64,000 bases of DNA from Chimonanthus salicifolius (Eukaryota > Streptophyta > Magnoliopsida > Laurales > Calycanthaceae): NCBI GenBank assembly GCA_013350335.1, contig CM023532.1:36953708-37017707 (forward strand), read 5' to 3'. Below the pieces are notes generated by a model. It saw only the letters and a list, made by a program, of their open reading frames with translations, made no database searches and was not told the DNA's origin. Every line of letters begins with the position of its first letter. The stretch's first letter is position 1. The translations under genes and the position numbers were made by a program. Below, one piece after another: positions 1 to 9,955 of the stretch.

Positions 1-1515
1 TAAAATAATTAAAAAATGACATAGATTGTAGATTGATAAAATTTCATTGTCATGTGATCAATTTAGTATTGTGATTTCAACTTTAGAATTATTATTATTA
101 TTACATGCCAATGAAATCATGACAGACGACCATAAAAGAAAAATAAAATGATAATTCGACTGATAAAAATAAAGAACATGTTTTCTTTAGCAAATATACC
201 AGGTCATCGGCAGCTCAACAGCCCACAAACTGCCCTTAGCATACACATTAGAGAGAGTCCCTATTGGTGTATACGACTTATATCCGTTGACAAAACTATT
301 TTAGTCCTTAGATTACAAGTATCCATGCATACATTTCCTTGCGTATATGTTACACTTCATTGCTTTTTAAAAAAGAATATTTTTTTTTTTAAGTCAAAGA
401 GGGTTAGAACGTTTCCTCGTTCAAAGGGAAAAGCAGGTTCGATTGTTGGATGCAATGGTAGTCTAAATATACTATTTCATTATTTCACTATGCAAATTGA
501 TTCAGATATTTAGTGTTTTTAATAACACACAAATATTGTCTTATGATAAAAGAGAATTTTTTATTTTATTCATTAATTTAAATTAATTTTTAATTTATTG
601 TGATAGATAGAACGAGTTATGGAACAGCAAAATTTTAATGTAAAAACTCAATGAATTCTCCTCGTCTTATTTAACAAATTTATTGGGGTAAATAATTCAA
701 AGAGGTTGGACTTATAGACCGAAACTCATCTTGAAAATAAAAGTCCTGACTTCAATTCTCACTCTACTCCAAACGGTCACTCCCTATAGAGTTACTTGAT
801 ATTAGAGATAAAACTTGGGTCGGGTTTTAACCCGACCTACATGAACCGGCTCAAGAAATTGAGTTTTACATTTTTAAAGTTAGGATCGGGTTAGGTTGAA
901 GAAAAATCTGAATTAAATTCGGGTCAGATCGAGTCAAGCTTTTTAAATTAACATGACCCAAAGTAACCCGATTTGATCCACTAAAAAAAATTAATATAGC
1001 ATTATTCTGACCATTTAGAAAATGCAACCTAGAAATTAAAATTTCAAAAGCTTGCTTGTGGGCTACCGTAACAGGCTTGTGCAGACGCGCAGCTTGCAAA
1101 AGCATCTTCCATGTTTGACTTTGATTTTCTACTTCACTACTTCTCTTTCTTCCTTCCTTTGTATAAATAAACTTCACAGCTCTCCTCCTCTGCTCTCCTC
1201 TACAAAGACAAACAAGAGACAAGGAAGAATCATCTGAATCCAACAATGGAAGCTCCTCTCTTCTTCAGATGCCCCATTTCATTGGAGCTCATGAAAGATC
1301 CAGTCACCATCTCTACAGGCCTCACCTACGAAAGGAAGAACATTGAAAAATGGTTCTACATATACAAGAAGACCACCTGCCCTGCAACGATGCAGCATCT
1401 CGACAACTTCGATCTCACCCCGAACAACACCCTTAATCGCCTAATTCGTTCATGGAAAGATCCAGACACCCCGTCGTCATCGTCGTCATCGCCCGATCGC
1501 GTCGAGAATGACGAA
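1..1515 (+). repeat. Direct duplication, copy 1 (5' flank and U-box part of a PUB gene)
   Basis: This block matches 18754-20268 at a constant net offset of 18753 bases, from the first base of the window to the GACGAA just after the U-box. The left end therefore lies outside the window. The non-coding part differs by scattered substitutions and short indels. The coding part (1246-1515) differs at only about two positions. After 1515 the sequence becomes unrelated AT-rich DNA, so the breakpoint lies inside the reading frame. The flank carries a SINE-like stretch (about 695-800) and a degenerate GGGTCGGGTT-rich MITE remnant (about 812-965), both also present in copy 2. Confidence 0.95.
1115..1168 (+). 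promoter_or_regulatory. Core promoter of the truncated PUB copy (W-box core and TATA box)
   Basis: A TTGACT W-box core lies at 1115-1120 and a TATAAAT box at 1162-1168, about 80 bases before the ATG at 1246. Both are conserved in the full-length copy (TTGACT at 19865-19870, TATAAA at 19915-19920). WRKY binding to TTGAC(T/C) is established. That it acts here is inference. Confidence 0.5.
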
Positions 1516-1542
1516 TATCTGTTTTTTTGGAAATGTTGTTGA
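1246..1542 (+). pseudogene. Truncated U-box E3 ubiquitin ligase (PUB22/23/24 type), U-box only
   Basis: The ORF encodes 98 residues. Residues 1-90 match the full-length paralogue at 19999, including the complete U-box (about residues 5-78, with CPISLELMKDPV and the PNNTLNRLIRSW end). The eight residues after the breakpoint (reading YLFFWKCC before the stop) come from unrelated DNA, and all ARM repeats are missing. The U-box is the E2-binding domain; substrate choice lies in the ARM part, so a product could bind E2 without targeting the usual substrate. One residue in the shared part differs (KDPDT here, KDRDT there). The promoter region is retained. It may be a pseudogene or a short expressed protein; the sequence alone cannot decide. 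Confidence 0.85.
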
Positions 1543-2227
1543 TTTTTTTAATTTTATCTTAGATGAGATTTATTAACTTTTTTTATAAACTATTATAATA
1601 GCATATTATATTATATATTTCACATCACCAATGAACAAATTATGAAATTGTACAGACATTTTTAATTTATTTATTAGGATTTATTTAAAAAAAGTATGTA
1701 GAAAATATTTTTTTTTTTGTCTCATATCTTATGCAAGTGAAAGAACTTTATTTTAAATCATAACTATGAGAAGGAATTGAGAGAAAATTATATAATATTA
1801 TTATAAAATATATTGTTAGTTTTTATTGAAGGATATTATTTACTAATGATGATTTATAAATTTAAATTTTTTTTATATTATATGATTTAAGATATTGTGG
1901 GTCAGTGAGGTGTCATTTATTTATTTTGATCGAAAATAAATAAAAAATTAAAAACCACCGGTGGCGTAAAGGACAAGCCACTGCTGGATTGCTTTGATTC
2001 TCTTAAATACTTTCCTAATCATTACCTGCATGCGCGAATCAGCTTGGGATCAGTAATTAATATTTGGGAAATACACAAGTGTCATAAATTACAAAATTAT
2101 TAACTATATCAAATAAAACATATATTTAAATCTATATAAATTATTTTTGAAAACTTTTATAACTTTAATTTAGATCCTTGAAAAAAAGAGGAAGGCATAG
2201 TTGATTGATCTATTAATAGATGAAATT
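1516..2227. other. AT-rich intergenic, no gene seen
   Basis: This is AT-rich DNA from the PUB breakpoint to the palindrome. I see no coding potential. No continuation of the PUB gene is present. I recognise no defined transposon here. Confidence 0.7.
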
Positions 2228-3483
2228 GCGCTACGAAACACTCCTTTTTAAATTTTACGTGTAAATTACCATTTTATCCATAAATTACCATTTTGCCCAC
2301 CCTTCGAACGATCAGACAAATTTCCACATCCTTCAAACCATACAGTAAAACATTTAAACAGTATTTTTTTTTAAAAAAAAAATTAAAGTTATTTTTTAAG
2401 CACTGTGTATTTTCAAAATTTCTCAAATTAAATATCCGGATTAATTACGATAGCCTGATAAAAATACTTTAAGAATTCAAGTTCTTTTGACACTCCCAAA
2501 TACTTAAAACACAGTGTTTTACAAACAAGGATATCCATTGGCTGTGTGGAAAATATATTTGGAAGTGTCAAAAGACCTTTAAGTGTTAAAGTATATCTAT
2601 CAGGTTATCGTAATTAGTCCGGATATTCAATTTGAGAAATTTTTAAAATACACAGTGCTTAAAAAATAATTTTAAAGTTTTAAAGGAGATATCGACAACA
2701 TAGACAATTATTTTTTAAGCACTGTGTATTTCCAAAATTTTTCAAATTGAATATCCGGACTAATTACAATAGTATGATAAAAATAGTTTAAGAATTCAAG
2801 GTCTTTTGACACTCTCAAATGCTTAAAACGCAGTGTTTTATAAATAAGGGTATCCCTTGGCTGTGTGGAAAATATATTTGGAAGTGTCAAAAGACTTTGA
2901 ATTCTTAAAGTATTTTTATCAGGCTATCCTAATTAGTATGGATATTCAATTTGAGAAATTTTGGAAATACAATGTACTTAAAAAATAACTGTCTATGTTG
3001 TCGATATCTCCTTTAAAACTTTAAAATTATTTCTTAAGCACTGTGTTTTTCCAAATTTTCTCAAATTGATTATCCGGACTAATTACGATAACTTGATAAA
3101 AATACTTTAAGACTTAAAGGTCTTTTGATACTCCCAAATATATTTTTCACACGGCTAAGGGATACCCTTATTTGTAAAACACTGTGTTTTAAGCATTTGG
3201 GAGTGTCAAAAGACCTTGAATTCTTAAAGTATTTTTATAAGGCTATCGTAATTAGTCCGGATATTTAATTTGAGAAATTTTGAAAGTACAAAGTGTTTAA
3301 AAAATAACTTTAATTTTTTTTAAAAAATTACTTTTTAAATGTTTTACTGTAGTGAGGGATCTTTATGATCCTTCGAACGATGCTATGGTTCGAAAGATGT
3401 GGAAATTTGCCAGTATGATCGTTCGAAGGGGTGGGCAAAATGGTAATTTACATGTAAAATTTGAAAAGGGGTGTTCCATGGCA
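2228..3483. mobile_element. Nested giant palindrome, foldback/MULE-MITE-like element
   Basis: The outer arms (about 2228-2392 and 3309-3483) are inverted copies; ATTTTGCCCACCCTTCGAACG on the left faces its complement on the right. Between them lie three hairpins. Each is built from an arm beginning AAGCACTGTGT (2395, 2718, 3035) and its inverted partner (ending about 2668, 2989, 3308). The spacers 2669-2710 and 2990-3031 (GGAGATATCGACAACATAG) are inverted copies of each other. The third hairpin's loop is the reverse of the first one's, so the whole 1.25 kb is one palindrome centred near 2855. The right flank continues with GGGTGTCCGAATGG, a MITE-like terminus that has no clear left partner. 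No transposase is present. Confidence 0.8.
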
Positions 3484-4839
3484 TAAAAGGGGGTGTCCGA
3501 ATGGGGCGCCTATATATATTGGATTTTTTAGTGCTTTAATATCGGCCAATGAATGTTTTATTTTTAAATAAAAATTAATTCTGATTAATTTTTGAGTTAT
3601 TTTCATCAATATTTTTTATTTTGAAAGTGTGTAAAAGCAAGTTATTTAGTTTTAAAGTTATTTTCATCAATTTTTATCATTAAATTTCTTTGTGTTTTGG
3701 CTCTAAGGTAATCTCATAATTCGAGTTTTTTTTTGTCAAATAATTTTATGAAATAATATCTGGTGCTTATGAAATTCAATGGAGTTGCATTAATGTCATT
3801 CACATAGTTTTTAGGTGTTTGTGTGTTTTTTTAAGATTTTTCTGAAAATTTGCTATATTTAGGATTTCTAAGATATTCGCATTTTTGAGTTTCTTGCTGA
3901 AAAAATTTAAAAATATGATATACAAATGTTTCTACAATTAAATGAAGATCCCTCATTGTGATGGATAGAGTTTTTAGAGTTTTTGTGTAATTTTTTTAAT
4001 ATTCTAATATGTTCATGAAATATAGATACATGTCACGAGAAGATACTTGAGAACATGAAGTTCATATTAGGTGTTTCCTCGTGTTGGTTTCCTTCTTTAT
4101 AAATTTTTTAGACATTTTTCAAAGTTTTAGGACATTTTTCAAAATTTTGAAATGTATCGAAATTTCAACTTATAATGGTATAAAACTCCATAAAAATGAC
4201 ATTTCTTTTAAAATATGTTCACCTTAGATTTTCTATTTTTTTCCTATTTTCATTTATTTTTCTGTATTTTAAAAATAAAAAGGGACAAGAGAGAAGTCTG
4301 TACCCTGCTAATCATAGTCACAAATACCGTTCTCAGGATATTAATGACGATTGGTAATATTGAGATATTTTCAAATTTTCAAATTTTTACCAGAATATTA
4401 ACGGGAAAATCTCACAAAAATATAATATTTAAAAATAAAAATAAATAAAATTAAAATATTAATAAAACAAAAATCTTAATATAGAATTTACCAAGAATAT
4501 ATCTCGATATTATCATTTATTGGGAATTTACCGCCGCACCGATAAATACACATTATTAACGCGGTAATGGCATTTTACAGATAAAAACATGGTAAATTTG
4601 AAAATACCGTCGATATCTGTTACGTGGCTGCTAATAAATCAGACTACGATATGATATTGTAGGTAAAATATGTATTGCCGATACCATAATATCGCTCTCG
4701 GCACATTATAATATAAAATTAAATAATTTGGTGCACATTCTATAAAATGTTTTGAAATGAGAGCTCTCTTAAGCTTTCCTATAATATAGATTTAAATGAG
4801 GGTATAATTTAACCATATCTTTAAAAGATATTGAACATT
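3484..4839. other. AT-rich intergenic, no gene seen
   Basis: This is AT-rich DNA without convincing reading frames. A slightly GC-richer patch near 4500-4700 (ACCGCCGCACCGATAAATAC and related words) may be an old transposon fragment, but I could not place its ends. Confidence 0.6.
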
Positions 4840-4855
4840 ATGATTATAGATGGAT
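4840..4855. repeat. Target-site duplication of the LINE, left copy
   Basis: ATGATTATAGATGGAT occurs here and again at 9777-9792, directly after the LINE poly(A) run. This 16-base perfect direct repeat fixes both ends of the insertion. Confidence 0.95.
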
Positions 4856-7800
4856 TTAAAATTGATATTTTGCTTCTTCAAGAAACCAAAAAAGAGGAAA
4901 TATCAACGCAGCTGATCAGAGAGATTTGGGGAGCCCGAGACAATGGTTCCTTCTACAAACCGGCAGTGGGAAGATCAGGGGGTTTACTCAGCCTTTGGAA
5001 CCCTTCAGTTTTGAATGTAACAGTCAAGAGGATGGACTCTAAATCAATTTCAATAAAAGGTGAGCTGGTTGAGGAGGGAGTGGAAGTATGCATCACAAAC
5101 ATTTATGGGCCAAATGCGGATGGGGAAAGGGCTGATTTTTGGAGTGAGGTAGAGGACATCAAAGTATGGGCTTCCTCAAGATGGTGTGTAGGGGGCGATT
5201 TTAATGCCATCCGGTTACCCTCAGAAAAGAAGGGCGGAAGGGAATTTACCATAACAATGGAGCACTTTTCTACTTGCATCGACAATTGCGACCTCATCGA
5301 CTTACCACTAAATGGCGGGAGATTTACGTGGTCCAATGGGCAGTCCAGGGTAGCCATGAGCAGACTTGATAGGTTCATCGTGTCGGCAGATTGGGATACT
5401 ATCTTTCCCGGGGCATGTCAAATGAACCTACATTGTCCAATCTCAGACCATTGGCCAATTATTTTGGATTCAAAGGAGGTAGACTGGGGTCCAAAGCCAT
5501 TTCGATTTAATAACGTTTGGTTGAAGGACACTGGTTTTATCAAGCTTGTGAAATCTTAGTGGGAAAGCTTTCACATTCATGGTTGGGCGGGCTTTGTGTT
5601 AGCACAAAAGCTTAAGCTGTTAAAATCAAGAATCAAGGAGTGGGTGGCATCAAGTGGGGGCAGTGTTCAAGAAAAAAAGGAAGCAGCGGTCAGCAAGTTG
5701 GAGTTTTGGGCTAACATAGAGGAGGATCGTGACCTTGAGGAGAATGAGTTAACTCTCAAGAAAGAGGCGAGGTCCGCTTTGTGGGACTGTTTTAGGCTGG
5801 AAGAGGTGGAATGGAGACAAAAATCCAGGACTCTTTGGCTTAGGGAGGGAGATAAGAACACCAAATTTTTCCATGCTTGCACCTCCAGTCGTAGAATCTC
5901 TAATGGAATCAGATCAGTGACAGTGGATGGTACTCGTCTTCATGATAAGGCGGGCATTAGGGGAGCAGTCGAACGGTTTTTTTCAGCTATCTTTCAGCCG
6001 CCATCTGGAGCCTTGCCTCCCTCTCTTCCTTCTCTTATTGTGCCTCCTGCCTGTCCCTCTTCTGGACCGCAGTCGCCGTCTGTCGCCTCTGGTTTGTCTT
6101 TTCCCTTCTCTTTTTCCTTCAATGATTTCGTTGTTTGGAAACATGGTGCCTTGTTTGCTTCTTCTTTTCCCAGGTGCCGGATGTTTAGATTTGCAGACGT
6201 CTTCCTTCTGCTTCAGTTCTGTTGGCCTGCTCAGTTTCGGAAGCTTTTTGCTCGTGGAAGAACCTCCCTTGGACGACTCCCTCTTTGTATGGCGGTGTCG
6301 AGCTACTTTCGTTTACGGGGGTCTCTCCAGGGTTTAGGCGGAGTATGTCAGAGGGGAGGGGATCCAGGATTTTTGACATTGGAGCTAACAGGGGATTCTC
6401 AGAGTCGTCTCAACACTTAGTCAATGGCTGTTGGGATTCTTTATGGTCAAGCTACTTCTATATGGGTTCATCGGCTTTGTCGCAGAATGTTTCTTCAGAG
6501 GCCCGGGTACTATCCTTCCCTGTTTTTCCTTATTATTCTTCTGTTAGTGAGCAGTCTCTGGGGTTGTTTTCTTCACCTGGGTCATTGGTTGGGTTGTTAT
6601 CTTCGCTTTTATCTTAACTCTCTTCCCCCTTCGTTAGCCAGGATTACTTGCTCTCCTTTTTCCTTTTTAAGTTCTGCCTCTAAGATTGACTCAAGTTCCA
6701 ATAGACCTACTTTAGAAGGGCTTCGGTTTCCTAAGATTAGCGAGGGGACGGCTGTCTGGTTAGAGAGGGAGTTTACTTCGGAGGAAATTCTAGCAACCTT
6801 GGACAGTCTGAATGGGGATAAGGCTCCTGGACCTGATGGCTTCAATTTTGCCTTTTTTAAGGCCTGTTGGGAGTCAATAGGTCCACTGATCATCAGGTTT
6901 TTTAAGGAATTCTTTTCAGATGGGATTATATATAAGTGTTTGAAGAATTCATTTATCTCGTTGATTCCAAAATGGGAAGGACCATCTGAATTAACTCACT
7001 ATCGTCCGATTAGTCTCGTGGGAAGTATCTACAAATTGCTAGCAAAGGTTTTAGCGAAGAGACTAAAAAAGGCGCTTCCCCAGGTCATTGATGACTCGCA
7101 AGGTGCATTTATTGAAAAAAGGCAAACTTTGGATGGTATTTTGATTGCAAATGAACTGGTACACCTGAGGAAAAAGAAAGGAAATCTGGGTTACTATTCA
7201 AAATAGATATGGAAAAAGCTTATGATTGTGTTAACTGGATTTTTGTGAGGTACTGTTTGAGAGGATGGGTTTTGGTAGGAGGTGGCGAAAGTGGATGAAG
7301 GCATGTGTGGAGGGTTCTAGATATTCAGTGTTGGTTAATGGTTCTCCCACTTCACCTATTGACGCTACTAGGGGTTTGAGACAGGGAGATCCTCTATCTC
7401 TTTTTATCTTTACAATGGTAGGGGAAAGTTTGAATCGATTGGTATTGCAGGCTAAAGAATTGGGTTTAGTGAGGGGTTTTCAGGTTGGTCAAAGGGGCCG
7501 GTGATCACACACTTGCAGTTTGCTGATGACACCCTTTTTTTTTGTGACAATAGAAAATCAGAGGTGCTGGGTTTTCGGGCGATCTTAAGATGTTTTGAGT
7601 TAGTATCTGGACTTCGGATTAACTTAGGCAAAAGCACCCTCATCGGAGTTGGTATAGAAGATTTGGTGGTCCGAGATTGGGCGAATGAAGTTAGTTGTGG
7701 GGTCGAGAAACTTCCCTTTTTATACCTTGGTCTCCTGGTTGGAGGTAATCCTAGGCTCAAAAGGTTTTGGTCCCCAGTCCTAGAAAAAGTTGAGAAGCGA

Positions 7801-9776
7801 TTGGCAGGGTGGGGTAAGATGTACTTATCATTGGGTGGTAGGTAACTCTTCTTAAGTTAGTTCTGGTAAACATACCATTATATTTCTTGTCGCTCTTCAA
7901 GATGCCCATAGGGGTAGCCAACGCAATGGAAAAACTTTTTTATGAGAATTTTATGGGGAGACCAATAGGGGAAGAGGAAAGTCCATTTGGTGGTCTGGTC
8001 TGAGGTTACTAAACCAAAGCACAAAGGCGGCTTAGGTCTTGTCCCTATTAGAGTGAAGAATGAAGCATTGTTATGCAAATGGGGCTGACGTTTTGGTTCT
8101 GAAAGGAATGTCCTTTGGGTTAGGCTACTATCGGCTAAATATGGCTTAGCGAATTCATATGGGTGGACCTTGGGAGAAGGAGTTGCCCGGGATGGTTCCA
8201 GGCTGATTAAAGATTGGTGGAAGCTGTGTGAAGGGGGGACGGAGGTGGGCTTATTATTTCGAAAGAATATTCGTTTCTTGGTAGGTAAGGGGGATCGAAT
8301 TTCCTTTTGGGAAAATCTTTGGTTGGGGGACAAACCATTGAAAGAGTCTTTCCCTAGATTATTTAGGGCTTCTAGGAACAAACAGGCTCCAGCTAAAGAT
8401 ATGGTTAAAGTGGATAGACACGGTACTTCTTGGATTTTTGATTTTAGGAGAGAACTTCGGACCTTTGAAAGTGATTCCCTAAATGACCTTAAGGCGAAAC
8501 TGAGCGAGTTCAAATTAGATGTGGAGAGTGGGGATGAATGGGTGTGGATGGAGAATCCTTCTGGGGTTTTTTTGGTCAAGTCGCTGTCTGAGCTTACTCA
8601 ATAATGTTTGGAGGGTCCTCTTGCTTCTCAGACTATTATTTAGAATAATCTGGCCCCTCTTAGAGTTCAAATATTCACCTGGTGCGAGGCTAAACGAAGG
8701 ATTCTGACTAGATTGGAACTGAATCGAAGGGGACTTTTGAGTCTTGATGGCGATTCTTCTTGTCCCCTTTGTGAACTGGCTGAAGAGTCTTTGGACCATC
8801 TTTTTGTCACTTGCTCAGTGGCTTGGAGTTTATGGAGTAGGTTTGTAAACTTGTTGGGAGCTTCGTGGGTCAGCCCTGGTTCGTGGGAGGGTTTGTTGGA
8901 ATCTTGGTCGTTGGCTCGTTTGTACCGTCGTAAGAAAGTATTATGGAATACCATTCCCGCGGTGGTATTGTGGATGATTTGGAGAGAGAGGAATTCTCAG
9001 GTTTTCGAGGGTAGTGGGGTAGAGTTCGCCGAGCTTTTTGATATTGCAAAATGAAGATTATGCTCGTGGATTTGCGCTAGTAACGAATTCAAGGATTTCA
9101 AATTGGGGGATTTGTGTCGCTCTCTGGATGGTTGTTTGGATCCCCTGTGTAAGAGAGTCAAACCGAAGTTAGAATGGACTCCTCCGCCCTACGGGTCTTG
9201 GAAGTTTAATGTTGACAGATCATCCAAAGGTAAATCAGGACCGACCGAGATTGGGGGCGCGCTAAGGAATCACATGGGTTTTACCTATATCGCGTTCTCG
9301 GAGTCTGTTGGTATTAAAGAGTCTAATGAGACGGAACTTCTCGGTATTAGGAGAGCTCTTTCCTTAGGGACATTTTTAGGGAGGGAGAAGTTAATTATTG
9401 AAAGTGACTCTTTTAATGCTATCAAATGGGCCATGGGTTTGAAACGCCCACCTTGGAGACTGGTGACCTTAGTGAGGGAGATTAAGGAATTATCGAAGGG
9501 CTTGGAAGTTTCCTTCTCTCAGATTAGTAGATCAGCAAATGGGGTAGCGAATTTCCTTACTAAGAACGGTATTGAAGGGGTGACCCGAGGCACCTTCTTT
9601 ACCTCGGCCGAGTAGTTTGTTTCGGCCGATGCTTGTTGTTATTGTTGATGGGTTTTCTTTTACTCTTGTATTGGGGTGGGGCATATTTCTCATAGGCCTC
9701 CACCCTTTTATTTTCTCCTTGCATTATATTCTTTTTATTTAATGAAAGTCTACTCCTAACCGTTTCAAAAAAAAAA
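4856..9776 (+). mobile_element. L1-type LINE with RNase H, 5'-truncated and inactive
   Basis: Only ORF2 is present, and it begins inside the endonuclease domain (ILLLQETK near the start, GGDFNA and SDHWPI further on; about 4858-5470). Reverse transcriptase follows at about 6700-7780, with GDKAPGPDGF, the HYRPISL block, KIDMEKAYD, RQGDPLS and the catalytic FADD at about 7521. A zinc-finger-type region lies at about 8640-8830 and a plant-type RNase H at about 9180-9590 (NVD, ETELLGI and ESDS carry the acidic residues). The tail is a poly(A) run at about 9766-9776. Stops at 5557 and 6418 and several frameshifts (near 7190, 7260, 7500 and after 7845) break the frame. ORF1 and the endonuclease N-terminus are absent, typical of incomplete target-primed reverse transcription. 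A block at about 5995-6695 does not look like LINE coding sequence. Confidence 0.93.
5995..6695. other. Foreign block inside the LINE, origin unknown
   Basis: In related plant LINEs the linker between the VERFFSAIFQ-like segment and the RPTLEGLRFPKIS segment is short. Here about 700 bases separate them. The block is pyrimidine-rich in its first half, and its translation in the LINE frame does not resemble the family. One other frame reads RGSRIFDIGANRGF near 6355, which looks protein-like but which I do not recognise. I found no target-site duplication around it. Confidence 0.45.
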
Positions 9777-9792
9777 ATGATTATAGATGGAT
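9777..9792. repeat. Target-site duplication of the LINE, right copy
   Basis: This is a perfect copy of 4840-4855 immediately 3' of the LINE poly(A) run. Its end is about 165 bases from the KAO start codon. Confidence 0.95.
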
Positions 9793-9907
9793 AGCACACG
9801 GTATGAACTTGACACAACTATAAAAATATTGGTGGACTGAACACTTCCTTACAATTGAATACTGAAAAAGAAGTATCCAACTCTTTCTCACTTGTCATTC
9901 TTTGCTG

Positions 9908-9913
9908 TATAAA
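9908..9913 (+). promoter_or_regulatory. Candidate TATA box of the KAO gene
   Basis: TATAAA lies 43 bases before the KAO ATG. The LINE ends only about 130 bases upstream of it, so upstream promoter elements have been moved about 4.9 kb away. The assignment rests on position only. Confidence 0.4.
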
Positions 9914-9955
9914 GAAACGTTACATACAGCAGTGGTGGTGACTGGTGGTGGGAAA

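Noticed and set aside
148..513. Open frame of 121 codons, also open (141 codons) in the duplicate at 18901-19326
   Set aside because: Four of five coding differences I can see between the copies change the amino acid and the stop positions differ. That is neutral drift, not a conserved protein. No family features.
5927..6617. Several overlapping open frames (136 and 131 codons) inside the LINE
   Set aside because: They fall in the pyrimidine-rich foreign block, where stop codons are rare by composition. No recognisable protein.
9902..9955. Upstream in-frame ATG for KAO
   Set aside because: It lies before the TATA-like box. The added residues are not family-like, while the ATG at 9956 gives a normal CYP88A N-terminus.
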